From: Paraburkholderia oxyphila NBRC 105797
GTDB lineage: Bacteria; Pseudomonadota; Gammaproteobacteria; Burkholderiales; Burkholderiaceae
NCBI RefSeq assembly: GCF_000685075.1
Contig: NZ_BAYD01000102.1
Span: 1-36,215, forward strand
Length of the DNA: 36,215 nt
Direction: 5' to 3'
The translations under genes were made by a program, and so were the position numbers. Below, piece after piece: positions 1 through 7,975 of the stretch. Position 1 is the first letter of the stretch. Each line of letters opens with the position of its first letter. A model generated the notes under the pieces. The model had not been told where the DNA came from. It did no database searches and was given only the letters and a program-made list of their open reading frames with translations.

Positions 1-855
1 CAGATAGTGCGCGGCGCCTTCCACTTCGAGGAACACCGAGGTCTTCAGGCCGCTGAACTTGCCGAGGCCCGGAATATTGAGCGGCGCGCTGGCGGGAATT
101 TCATCGAACTGCACCTTCTGCTTGAGGCGGTAGCCCGGCACGTACGCATGCACTTTCGCGACGGTCTCCTCGATCGACTGCTCGATCTTCGCGCGGTCCT
201 CGAGATCGGAAAGCGTATAGACGGTGTCGCGCATCATCACCGGCGGCTCAGCGGGATTGAGCACGATGATCGCCTTGCCTTTTGCCGCACCACCTACCAC
301 TTCAATCGCCTTCGAGGTGGTCTCGGTGAACTCGTCGATGTTCGCGCGCGTGCCCGGTCCCGCCGACTTGCTGCTGATGGACGCGACGATCTCCGCGTAA
401 TGCACCTTCGCCACGCGTGACACCGCGGCAACGATGGGGATGGTCGCCTGGCCGCCGCACGTGACCATGTTCACGTTGGGCGCATCGATATGCGAATCGA
501 GATTCACCACGGGCACGCAATACGGGCCGATCGCGGCGGGCGTGAGGTCGATCATGCGAATCGATGGCTTGAGCTTGCGCAGCAGCGCGTCGTTCTTCAC
601 GTGCGCGCCGGCCGAGGTCGCGTCGAACACGAAGTCGATGTCGTCGAACACGGGCAGGCGCGTGAGGCCTTCCGCGCCTTCATGCGTGGTGGCCACGCCC
701 AGACGCGCGGCGCGCGCGAGGCCGTCCGATGCCGGGTCGATGCCGACCATCGCCGCCATCTCCAGATGCTGGCCATGACGCAGGATCTTGATCATCAGAT
801 CCGTGCCGATGTTGCCAGAGCCGATGATCGCGGCCTTGAGTTTTTCCGAAGCCAT
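1..855 (-). CDS. mhpF: Acetaldehyde dehydrogenase (acetylating), C-terminus cut by window edge
   Basis: Converts acetaldehyde, released by the aldolase MhpE, plus CoA and NAD+ into acetyl-CoA, the last step of the meta-cleavage pathway. I translated 285 codons from the ATG at 853-855. A Rossmann motif GSGNIG lies near residues 12-17, and the catalytic cysteine is C133 in VTCGGQAT, as expected for the MhpF/DmpF family. Family members are about 300-316 residues, so roughly 15-30 residues are missing beyond base 1. The start lies 13 bases after the mhpD stop, which fits one operon. In the cell this enzyme forms a complex with aldolase MhpE to channel acetaldehyde; mhpE would be expected just beyond the left edge. 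Identification is secure from the full-length match to the remembered family pattern. Confidence 0.93.
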   Translation of the reverse strand, partial: MASEKLKAAIIGSGNIGTDLMIKILRHGQHLEMAAMVGIDPASDGLARAARLGVATTHEGAEGLTRLPVFDDIDFVFDATSAGAHVKNDALLRKLKPSIRMIDLTPAAIGPYCVPVVNLDSHIDAPNVNMVTCGGQATIPIVAAVSRVAKVHYAEIVASISSKSAGPGTRANIDEFTETTSKAIEVVGGAAKGKAIIVLNPAEPPVMMRDTVYTLSDLEDRAKIEQSIEETVAKVHAYVPGYRLKQKVQFDEIPASAPLNIPGLGKFSGLKTSVFLEVEGAAHYL

Positions 856-868
856 TTGAGTTCCTCAA

Positions 869-1672
869 TCAGGCGGTAAAGGTCGCGCGAACGGTGCCGA
901 GGCCTTCGATCAGCGCGGTGTAGGTGCCGGGTTCCTTCACGGCCACCATGGGCCCGAGCGCACCCGTGAGCACGACGTCTCCGGCACGCAGCGGCGTGCC
1001 GAGCTGCACCATGCGATCGGCGAGCCAGACGGCCGCGTTCAGCGGATTGCCGAGACACGCGGCGCCGTTGCCGCGCGAAAGCACGTCGCCATCGCGCGAA
1101 AGTTCCATCGCGCAGGCGCTCAGGTCGAGCTGGGAAAGCGGCACGGGACGGCTGCCCACCACGAAACGCGCGCTCGACGCGTTGTCGGCCACCGTATCGA
1201 CGAAGCGGATGTCCCAGTTCTGGATGCGGCTATCCACCACTTCGATGGCCGCGAGTGCATATGCAGTGGCGTTCAGGATGTCGACGAACGTGTGTTTCTC
1301 CCGCGTGAGATCGCGTTCGAGCACAAGTGCGATTTCCGCCTCGACTTTCGGCTGAATAAGTTGCGAAAGCGGAATCGGTTCGCCGTCGCCATACGCCATC
1401 GAAGCGAACAGGGCGCCGAAGTCGGGCTGATCAACGCCCAGTTGCTTCTGCACCGCGAGCGACGTGAGGCCGATCTTGCGGCCCACGATGCGCTCGCCGT
1501 TCGCCACGCGCAGATCGACGTTGGCTTGCTGCACGGCGTAGGCGGTTGCCATGTCGTCCAGCGGAACGCCGCCCTTCACGATCTCGCCACGCACGGGCTC
1601 GATCGTTTCACGCGATGCTTCGGCTTCGCGCAGCCGCGCGGCGAGCGCCGCGACGAGTTTCGGATCGGTCAT
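869..1672 (-). CDS. mhpD: 2-keto-4-pentenoate hydratase
   Basis: Hydrates 2-hydroxypenta-2,4-dienoate to 4-hydroxy-2-oxovalerate in the lower meta-cleavage pathway. The protein has 267 residues, the usual family length. Family blocks visible are GRKIGLTS followed by QPDFGALFASM, KVEAEIALVLERDL, and the C-terminal GDVVLTGALGPMV. The start chosen is the ATG at 1670-1672, preceded by a GGGAGA ribosome binding site; a longer reading frame up to 1768 runs into mhpB and lacks family resemblance. It begins 23 bases after the mhpB stop. The related 4-oxalocrotonate decarboxylases share this fold, but the mhp context settles the call. mhpC, which sits between B and D in E. coli, is absent at this point. 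Confidence 0.92.
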   Translation of the reverse strand: MTDPKLVAALAARLREAEASRETIEPVRGEIVKGGVPLDDMATAYAVQQANVDLRVANGERIVGRKIGLTSLAVQKQLGVDQPDFGALFASMAYGDGEPIPLSQLIQPKVEAEIALVLERDLTREKHTFVDILNATAYALAAIEVVDSRIQNWDIRFVDTVADNASSARFVVGSRPVPLSQLDLSACAMELSRDGDVLSRGNGAACLGNPLNAAVWLADRMVQLGTPLRAGDVVLTGALGPMVAVKEPGTYTALIEGLGTVRATFTA

Positions 1673-1695
1673 ACCGTTCTCCCAGACAGGTTCAG

Positions 1696-2664
1696 TCAGG
1701 CCACCAACGCAAGCGCATCGGCGGCTTGCGCGGGTGTGGCGTGCATGGTGGCGAAGCCGGCGATCCACTCGGGAATCGCGCGGTAGTAATCAAGCGACGC
1801 ACGGTACGGGCCATAAGCCGCCAGCGCGCCGAATGCAGCAACCCACGTGCGAATCTCATGCGCCGACTTGCCGCCGTCGCGCGTGATGGCCGCGTTGGTC
1901 ATGCCGTCCACTTCAGTGAGCTCGCCCGAAGCCAGGCGCTCGAGAAACGCGCGATCCCACTCGGGATTGAGCGGATGCAGCGGGCTGTCGCCGTTCGTGA
2001 AGGCCTGCGCGGCCGCCACGGTGCGCGCCTGGCGCGCGGCGCGCGACTCGGGCGTGGGATTGCGGCCCGCGATCAGGCGCTCGGCCACTTCGGGCGTCGC
2101 GCCAATGAGCTCGGGCACGGGCGGCTCGTGCGAAATGCCGCCCGAGCCCACCATGAGCACGCGCCGGTTCGTGCGCGAGAAGAAGCGGCCGATCGCGTCG
2201 CCTAGCAGACGCGCGCGGCGCAGCGTGGCCATGGGCGGCGCAACCGAATTGATGAACACCGGAATCACCGGATAACGATCGAGGCCGCCCGTGAGCACTT
2301 CGAGCGCCTGCGCACAACCGTGATCGACTTGCATGCGGTACGAAAGGGCCACGTCGATGTCGGCTGCGAGCACGTTCTCCGCGAGCGCATGCGCCAAATC
2401 TCCGGGCACGGGCAGCGTGCCGGCCATGCTCTTGAAATCGCCGATCGCCTGCGCCTTCGCGCCGATGCAGAACGGCGGCATCACGTCGTAGAAGAAGCCG
2501 TTGAAGTGATCGGGTGCGAACACAACGATCAGGTCAGGCTCGAAGGCCTCGACGCGCTCGCGTGCGGCACGGCCCGCGCGCTCGACTTCGGCCACCACGT
2601 CCGGCGGCGGATCGAAGTAGCCGTGCAGCGGCGTGTGCGAAAGACATTCCAGATGAATGGGCAT
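1696..2664 (-). CDS. mhpB: 2,3-dihydroxyphenylpropionate/2,3-dihydroxycinnamate 1,2-dioxygenase
   Basis: Extradiol ring-cleavage dioxygenase of the LigB superfamily; opens 2,3-dihydroxyphenylpropionate with Fe(II) and O2. The 322 residues align along their whole length with the remembered E. coli MhpB pattern, including NGFFYDVMPPFC, MQVDHG with H115 and GGISHEPPVPEL with H179, the two acid/base histidines at the same numbers as in E. coli. The C-terminal block TWVAAFGALAAYG is also present. The ATG at 2662-2664 was chosen because family proteins begin like MPIHLECLSHTPLHGY and an AGGAAGAG site precedes it. An upstream in-frame ATG at 2692-2694 overlaps the mhpA stop (ATGA arrangement) and would add ten residues; translational coupling is likely in either case. 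Confidence 0.95.
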   Translation of the reverse strand: MPIHLECLSHTPLHGYFDPPPDVVAEVERAGRAARERVEAFEPDLIVVFAPDHFNGFFYDVMPPFCIGAKAQAIGDFKSMAGTLPVPGDLAHALAENVLAADIDVALSYRMQVDHGCAQALEVLTGGLDRYPVIPVFINSVAPPMATLRRARLLGDAIGRFFSRTNRRVLMVGSGGISHEPPVPELIGATPEVAERLIAGRNPTPESRAARQARTVAAAQAFTNGDSPLHPLNPEWDRAFLERLASGELTEVDGMTNAAITRDGGKSAHEIRTWVAAFGALAAYGPYRASLDYYRAIPEWIAGFATMHATPAQAADALALVA

Positions 2665-2690
2665 ATGCGTGCTCTTCCTGATGATGCTGC

Positions 2691-4544
2691 TCATGCTTCT
2701 GCTGCCCGCGCAACGGCAACGTTGCCGCGCGAGGGACGGTTGTGCGGGACTGCAACGGCGCCCGGCTCGCGCGCGGCCACGCCGGTCACACCGAGCTTGC
2801 CCGCAAGCTCGACGATCGCGTCCGAGACTTGCTGGGGCGTGCACACGCCCGCCACGAAACGGTCCGGGCGCAGCAGCACGACCGACTCCGGCAGGCGGCT
2901 AAACCAGTCTTTGAGCCGGCCCTGCACGTCGCCGAGGGCTAGCACGCCCTCGGGCACGTCGTCGGCGTAATCGAGCTGGACGTCGGGCTTCGCGAACACG
3001 AAGCGCGCCCCAAGCCGCTCCCACAGCGCACGCGCCTCCGGCGTCAGGCCGAACGTCGGGTCCGCGCCCCAGGCCAGCACGGCGAAGCCGTTGCCGATCG
3101 CATCGTCGAGCCGCACGACGCGGCCGTCTTCCATGCGCACGCGCGGCTGAATGAACATGCGCCCCACCGGCGACGCCGCATGCGGATCGCGGCCATACGC
3201 GAGACGGCCGAGCAGCGAATCGCGCTTCTGGCTCATCAGGCCCAGCATGCGGCCCGGTGCGGAATTGCCCGAGCGTTCGAGCCCGCGCGCGAGCCAGCCG
3301 CCCGTCGATTGCGACGGCGGCAGCAGCACCACGCCCGCTTCGTAACGCGGCATCGGCTTGAAGCGCATTTCCACGAAGTAGCGTTTCACCGCGGGAAACA
3401 GGTTCATCGAGCGCACGAAACGGTCGCGAAAGCGCGCACCGAAGCGCGTGGTCGGCGCGAAGATATCGCCGGCCACCTCAGAGAGATGGATCATCGAGCG
3501 CGCATGGGCGCGGCGCTCCACCGTGTAGGTATCGAGCAATCGACCGTCGGCCTGGCCCTTCGCGACCATCGCGAGCTTCCAGCCGAGGTTGTTCGCGTCG
3601 CGAATGCCGCTGTTGTAGCCCTGGCCCTGCCACACCGGCATGATGTGCGCCGCGTCGCCCGCGAGCAGCACGCGGTCCACGCGAAACGTCTCCGCCAGAC
3701 GTGCGTTGTGTGTATAGACACGCTTGCGGATGTAGTCGACCTTCTCCGGGTCCGCAACCACTTTGCGGATCAGCGCGGCCATGTTCTCGGGCTTCGAGAG
3801 TTCCTCTTCGGTCTCGCCCGGCATCACCATGAATTCGAAGCGGCGAATGCCATGCGGCAGCGCCGCGGACACATAGGGCCGCTCGTGATCGCAGTGCATG
3901 TAGATGTGCGGCGAGCCGATCGGATCGTTGCGCACGTCCACCACGATCCACTGGTTGGGCTTCGTGCGGCCTTCGAAAGGCACGTTCAGGGCGCGGCGCA
4001 CGAGGCTGTTGCCACCGTCCGCGCCCACCATCCAGGCTGCGCGGATCGTGCGGCGCACACCGCTTGCGTCGCTCACGTCGATCGACACGCCCTGCGCATC
4101 CTGCACGAACGCGTTGACGCTATGGCCGAGCAGCACCTCCACATGCTCGAAGCGCGCGAGGCCGTCATAGAGCACGCGGTCGGCGAGCGGCTGGATGAAC
4201 GCATTGCGGCGCGGCCAGCCGAACTCGTCGGTGCGCGGCTCGATCGACGCGAAGCAGTGGCCGTCCTTCGTGACGAAGCGCATCCAGTGATCGGGCGTGG
4301 TGTGCGGCAGCAGCGCGTCGGCAAGGCCGACCGCCTGGAACACGCGCAATGCTTCGTCATCCAAACCAATTGCGCGCGGATAGTCGATAATCTGGTCGAG
4401 CTTTTCGATGAGCGTGACGCGCACGCCCTGCAGGCCGAGAATGTTGGCGATCATGAGGCCCACGGGGCCCGCGCCGATGATGGCGACGTCGGTCGAACGC
4501 GGACCGGAGCGGACGGGGTCCGCCGCTATGGGAGTGGTGTGCAT
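2691..4544 (-). CDS. mhpA: 3-(3-hydroxyphenyl)propionate hydroxylase
   Basis: FAD-dependent aromatic hydroxylase that converts 3-(3-hydroxyphenyl)propionate or 3-hydroxycinnamate to the 2,3-dihydroxy form using NADH and O2. The 617-residue protein carries the N-terminal FAD motif GAGPVG at residues 24-29, the ADGGNS (DG) motif, and the GD motif in LLAGDAAHIMPVWQGQGYN, the set typical of class A flavin hydroxylases. It is longer than the 554-residue E. coli enzyme; the extra length is mainly C-terminal and ends in a low-complexity Ala/Arg-rich tail. The ATG at 4542-4544 follows an AAGGAG site. It is the first gene of the leftward mhp operon, divergent from mhpR, and probably transcribed from the promoter at 4653-4681. 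Confidence 0.95.
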   Translation of the reverse strand: MHTTPIAADPVRSGPRSTDVAIIGAGPVGLMIANILGLQGVRVTLIEKLDQIIDYPRAIGLDDEALRVFQAVGLADALLPHTTPDHWMRFVTKDGHCFASIEPRTDEFGWPRRNAFIQPLADRVLYDGLARFEHVEVLLGHSVNAFVQDAQGVSIDVSDASGVRRTIRAAWMVGADGGNSLVRRALNVPFEGRTKPNQWIVVDVRNDPIGSPHIYMHCDHERPYVSAALPHGIRRFEFMVMPGETEEELSKPENMAALIRKVVADPEKVDYIRKRVYTHNARLAETFRVDRVLLAGDAAHIMPVWQGQGYNSGIRDANNLGWKLAMVAKGQADGRLLDTYTVERRAHARSMIHLSEVAGDIFAPTTRFGARFRDRFVRSMNLFPAVKRYFVEMRFKPMPRYEAGVVLLPPSQSTGGWLARGLERSGNSAPGRMLGLMSQKRDSLLGRLAYGRDPHAASPVGRMFIQPRVRMEDGRVVRLDDAIGNGFAVLAWGADPTFGLTPEARALWERLGARFVFAKPDVQLDYADDVPEGVLALGDVQGRLKDWFSRLPESVVLLRPDRFVAGVCTPQQVSDAIVELAGKLGVTGVAAREPGAVAVPHNRPSRGNVAVARAAEA

Positions 4545-4652
4545 GGTGTCTCCTTCCCGCGCGACTCATCGGCCGCTGCGGATGCTGACAGGGGGTGCCT
4601 GAAATCGGATCACCGGGTTGGAAGCGGTGTCGCCAACGGGTGAATGCAAGCG

Positions 4653-4681
4653 AGTCTAGGGGCGCGCCGGAGCCCTCTCAA
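4653..4681 (-). promoter_or_regulatory. Predicted sigma70-type mhpA promoter
   Basis: Read leftward, TTGAGA (4681-4676), a 17-base spacer and TAGACT (4658-4653) form a good -35/-10 pair. The predicted transcription start is near 4646, giving a leader of about 100 bases before mhpA. The palindrome at 4696-4712 would then be centred near -58. Prediction from sequence only. Confidence 0.6.
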
Positions 4682-4695
4682 CATTTTTCGAGAAA

Positions 4696-4712
4696 TGTGC
4701 ATAGAATGCACA
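4696..4712. promoter_or_regulatory. Predicted MhpR operator, 17-bp perfect palindrome
   Basis: TGTGCAT-AGA-ATGCACA has perfect 7-bp arms around a 3-base centre. It lies between the divergent genes mhpA and mhpR, 25 bases before the mhpR start. It has the same length and core half-sites as the 17-bp imperfect palindrome I recall as the E. coli MhpR operator (GGTGCACCTGGTGCACA). A -10-like TAGAAT (4702-4707) for mhpR lies inside it, so binding could also repress mhpR. Confidence 0.7.
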
Positions 4713-4736
4713 GGGTTGATTTAAAAGCGATTTTTC

Positions 4737-5549
4737 ATGACCAAGTATGCAAACGTGCGGGGCCTGGCGCGCGGTCTGGAGGTGCTCCGGGCGCTCAACG
4801 CGATGGAGAACGGGCGAGCGACGAGCCAGCAATTGAGCGAGGCCACGGGCCTGCATCGCACGACGGTGCGGCGTTTGCTGGAGACGCTGGTAGAGGAGAA
4901 TTTCGTGCGCCGCAGCGCATCGGACGACAGTTTCCGCCTCACGATCGACGTGCGCGCGTTGAGCGAAGGCTTCACCGATGACGAAAGCATCGCGACCGTC
5001 GCGCCGCCGATCATGGGCCAACTGCTGCAACGGATCGTCTGGCCATCGGACCTCACGACGCCCGACGGCGACGCAATGATCATCCGCGAGACCACGCACC
5101 GTTTCAGCCCGCTCTCGTTTCACCGCGCAATGGTGGGTCGCCGCCTGCCGATGCTGCTCACGGCGGCGGGCCGCGCCTACTTTGCCGCCTGCCCGGAGGC
5201 GGAACGCGAGGACATACTGGATTTGCTGCGCGCGGGTGCGGGCGGCGAGCAGCAACAGAAGCTCGCCTCGGACCCGGCGTTCATTCGCAATCTCGTGCGG
5301 CAAACGCGTGCCGATGGATTCGGCTCGAATCACGGCGACTGGGCGGACCAGCGCAAGATCGGCGCGCTCGCGGTGGCCATCTGCTCGCATGAGCGCGTGA
5401 TCGCGAGCCTCAACGTCATCTACCTGGAACAGGCGATCCAGCCCGCGGAGGCGGTGCGCCGCTTCGTGCCCGAATTGCAGCGCGCGGCACAGGAGATGGA
5501 GAAGGCGCTGGAAGCGCAGGAAGACGGCGCGGGCGCCACCAAAGACTAA
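4737..5549 (+). CDS. mhpR: IclR-family activator of the mhp operon
   Basis: Transcription factor that in E. coli activates the mhp genes when 3-(3-hydroxyphenyl)propionate is bound. The 270 residues have an N-terminal winged helix-turn-helix (about residues 5-70) with the block LHRTTVRRLLETL, followed by the MhpR-like stretches SDDSFRLTI, LSEGF and RETTHRFSPLSFHRAMVG, then the IclR effector domain. These match E. coli MhpR nearly word for word. It is divergent from mhpA with 192 bases between the starts and convergent with hcaR, 30 bases away, without a clear terminator between. The ATG at 4737 has only a weak purine-rich site upstream, suggesting low expression. The last ten or so residues are unlike E. 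coli. Confidence 0.94.
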   Translation: MTKYANVRGLARGLEVLRALNAMENGRATSQQLSEATGLHRTTVRRLLETLVEENFVRRSASDDSFRLTIDVRALSEGFTDDESIATVAPPIMGQLLQRIVWPSDLTTPDGDAMIIRETTHRFSPLSFHRAMVGRRLPMLLTAAGRAYFAACPEAEREDILDLLRAGAGGEQQQKLASDPAFIRNLVRQTRADGFGSNHGDWADQRKIGALAVAICSHERVIASLNVIYLEQAIQPAEAVRRFVPELQRAAQEMEKALEAQEDGAGATKD

Positions 5550-5579
5550 ACGGTCAGTCGCACGGGAATACGCGCTACG

Positions 5580-6476
5580 TCACGACGCTTGCAGACCATC
5601 ACGTACATTCGCGCGCACGAGCTCGAATAGCGCTTCGAGCTCCGCGCCATGCGGCTCCCTGCGCGTCACCATCAGCAGATCGATACGCGGCGGCTCGCCC
5701 GCCAGCGGCCGCGTGCAAATCGCGGCGCTCGTGAGCGATTCGACATACGCAGGCAGCAGCGCATAGCCAAGCCCCATGCCCACGAGATTCAGATTCAGCA
5801 GAATATTGGTGGCCACCTGCGCGACGTTGCGTTCGACCGCGTGCGCGGCGAACCACGCATCGGCCACGTCGTACACCTGCCCCGAAAACTGCGGATGCGT
5901 GCTGATGAACGGCTCGCCACCCAGCATGCGCGGTTCAATGCGCTCGTGCTGCGCGAGCGGATGCGCACTCGGCAGCACCACCACGAGCGGCTCGGTCAGC
6001 ACCACTTCGCTCGCCAGAGCACTGCTCTGCACGGGCCGCCGCATGAAGGCCACGTCGATCTCGCCGCGCAGCAGCGCCTCTTCCTGATCGGCGGTCGGCA
6101 GACTGCGCAGCTCCACGTTCACTTCGGGAAAGCGCAGGCGCAGGCGCGGCAGGATTGCCGGGAAAACCCGAATCTCGGCGGCGGGCACGAAGCCGATTGT
6201 GACCGTGGCGCGGCCCTGCCCCACCTGACGCGCGCGCGTCACCGCACGATCGGCTTGTGCCACCACGAGCCGCGCTTCGGCGAGAAAGACCTTGCCCGCC
6301 TCGGTCAGCTCGACCTTGCGGCGCGTGCGCTCGAACAGTGGCGTCCCCACTTCGTCTTCGAGATTGCGGATCTGCTGGCTCAAGGAGGGCTGCGCCGTGT
6401 GCAGGCGCTCGGCCGCGCGCGTGAAGCTCAGCTCGTCGGCAACGGCAATGAAATAGCGCAGGTGTCTCAGTTCCAT
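5580..6476 (-). CDS. hcaR: LysR-family regulator of phenylpropionate dioxygenase genes
   Basis: Probable activator of the hca operon, responding to 3-phenylpropionate or cinnamate. The 298-residue protein opens with the canonical LysR helix-turn-helix: MELRHLRYFIAVADELSFTR, then AAERLHTAQPSLSQQIRNLE. Further stretches shared with E. coli HcaR are TIGFVPAAE, EPLVVVLPSAHPLA, PFISTHPQFSG and NLVGMGLGYALLPAY. It is transcribed away from hcaE, the classic LysR arrangement, with 134 bases between the start codons containing inverted repeats (6493-6515 and 6495-6545). The ATG is at 6474-6476. A CatR/BenM-type identity is the main alternative, but the neighbours and the matching blocks favour HcaR. 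Confidence 0.9.
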   Translation of the reverse strand: MELRHLRYFIAVADELSFTRAAERLHTAQPSLSQQIRNLEDEVGTPLFERTRRKVELTEAGKVFLAEARLVVAQADRAVTRARQVGQGRATVTIGFVPAAEIRVFPAILPRLRLRFPEVNVELRSLPTADQEEALLRGEIDVAFMRRPVQSSALASEVVLTEPLVVVLPSAHPLAQHERIEPRMLGGEPFISTHPQFSGQVYDVADAWFAAHAVERNVAQVATNILLNLNLVGMGLGYALLPAYVESLTSAAICTRPLAGEPPRIDLLMVTRREPHGAELEALFELVRANVRDGLQAS

Positions 6477-6492
6477 GCTGAAAGCGTCGTCG

Positions 6493-6515
6493 GGTTATCG
6501 TTCAAAAGTCTAACC
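6493..6515. promoter_or_regulatory. Candidate HcaR binding site
   Basis: GGTTA (6493-6497) and TAACC (6511-6515) form an inverted repeat with 13 bases between the arms, in the range of LysR-type T-N11-A boxes. It starts 17 bases upstream of the hcaR start codon and lies about 95 bases before hcaE, consistent with autorepression of hcaR and activation of hcaE. Prediction only. Confidence 0.45.
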
Positions 6516-6610
6516 GACTACAAACAAAATATTTCACAACGATAAAGCGAACGACGAAGATCCGTCTGCATTCCCGCAAAAAAGGCAATGCTGCCACGGA
6601 GGAGACCCGC

Positions 6611-7975
6611 ATGTCCGCAACCATCGACATCGATGCACTCGTCGACGCGCGCAACGGCCGCGTCACGTCGTCGATCTATACCGACCCCGACATCTATGCG
6701 CTCGAACTCGAGCGCATTTTCGGCCGCTGCTGGCTGTTCCTTGCTCACGTCAGTCAAATACCGAAAGCCGGCGACTTTTTCAATACCTACATGGGCGAAG
6801 ATCCCGTGGTGGTGGTGCGCCAGAAAGACGGCTCGATCAAGGCGTTTCTCAATCAATGCCGCCATCGCTCGATGCGCGTGAGCTTCGCCGATTGCGGCAA
6901 CACCCGCGCGTTCACCTGCCCCTATCACGGCTGGTCGTATGGCGTGGATGGCGCGTTGATCGACGTGCCGCTCGAACCGCGCGCCTACCCGCAGGGCCTG
7001 TGCAAGGAGAAATGGGGCTTGCAGGAAGTCACGCGCGTGGCCGTCTATAAGGGGCTCGTGTTCGGCAACTGGGACGCGAGCGCGCCCGAGCTCGAAACCT
7101 ATATGGGCGATATTGCGTGGTATCTCGACGGTGTGCTCGACCGCCGCGAGGGCGGCACCGAGATTGTCGGCGGCGTGCACAAATGGGTCATCGACTGCAA
7201 CTGGAAATTCCCCGCCGAGCAGTTCGCGAGCGACCAGTATCACGCCTTGTTCACACACGCATCCGCAGTGGAAGTGCTGGGCGCGAAACCCAGCGCAGAG
7301 GGAAGCCAAAGCGGCGCGCTGGGCGCGGGCCAGACCGCGCGCCCCGTATGGGAAACCGCGAAAGACGCGTTGCAGTACGGGCAGGCGGGCCACGGCAGCG
7401 GCTTCTTCTTCACCGAGCAGCCCGACGCGAACGTATGGGTGGACGGCGAAGTTTCGCAGTACTTCCGCGACACCTACGCCGAAGCCGAAGCGCGCCTCGG
7501 CAAGGTGCGCGCGATGCGGCTTGCAGGCCACAACAACATGTTCCCGACGCTGTCCTGGCTCAACGGAACGGCGACGCTACGCGTGTGGCATCCGCGCGGG
7601 CCGAATCAGGTCGAAGTGTGGGCCTTCTGCATCGCCGACAAGGCGGCATCGGACGACGTGAAAGCCGCCTTCGAGCGCAGTGCGACGCGCGCCTTCGGCC
7701 CAGCCGGTTTCCTCGAACAGGACGACTCGGAGAACTGGGCGGAAGTGCAAAAGGTGCTGCGCGGCAACCGCGCGCGCAAGACGAAGCTATGCCTGGAGAT
7801 GGGTCTTGGGGGCGAGCGCGTTCGAGAGGACGGCATTCCTGGCATGACCAATTACATCTTCTCGGAGACGGCCGCGCGTGGCATGTACCAGCGGTGGGCC
7901 GATCTTTTGATGTCCGGGTCGTGGGACGAAGTGAACGCGCGCACGGCGCAGTACGAAGCGGAGGTGCTCAAATGA
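6611..7975 (+). CDS. hcaE: 3-phenylpropionate/cinnamic acid dioxygenase, alpha subunit
   Basis: Catalytic large subunit of the ring-hydroxylating dioxygenase that adds both atoms of O2 to the 2,3 positions of phenylpropionate or cinnamate. The 454 residues carry a Rieske [2Fe-2S] motif with C83, H85, C103 and H106, and the mononuclear iron motif with D208, H211 and H216 in ASDQYHALFTH. Long stretches such as YTDPDIY, LERIFGRCWLFLAH and DKAASD match E. coli HcaE (453 residues). The ATG at 6611 follows a very strong GGAGGAG site. It is first in the hcaEFCBD operon and its stop overlaps the hcaF start (ATGA). Identity is about as certain as sequence reading allows. Confidence 0.97.
   Translation: MSATIDIDALVDARNGRVTSSIYTDPDIYALELERIFGRCWLFLAHVSQIPKAGDFFNTYMGEDPVVVVRQKDGSIKAFLNQCRHRSMRVSFADCGNTRAFTCPYHGWSYGVDGALIDVPLEPRAYPQGLCKEKWGLQEVTRVAVYKGLVFGNWDASAPELETYMGDIAWYLDGVLDRREGGTEIVGGVHKWVIDCNWKFPAEQFASDQYHALFTHASAVEVLGAKPSAEGSQSGALGAGQTARPVWETAKDALQYGQAGHGSGFFFTEQPDANVWVDGEVSQYFRDTYAEAEARLGKVRAMRLAGHNNMFPTLSWLNGTATLRVWHPRGPNQVEVWAFCIADKAASDDVKAAFERSATRAFGPAGFLEQDDSENWAEVQKVLRGNRARKTKLCLEMGLGGERVREDGIPGMTNYIFSETAARGMYQRWADLLMSGSWDEVNARTAQYEAEVLK

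Noticed and set aside
4681..4698. Imperfect palindrome ACATTT..TCGA..AAATGT as a second MhpR site
   Set aside because: It overlaps the predicted -35 and the better 17-bp palindrome, has two mismatched positions and different half-sites.
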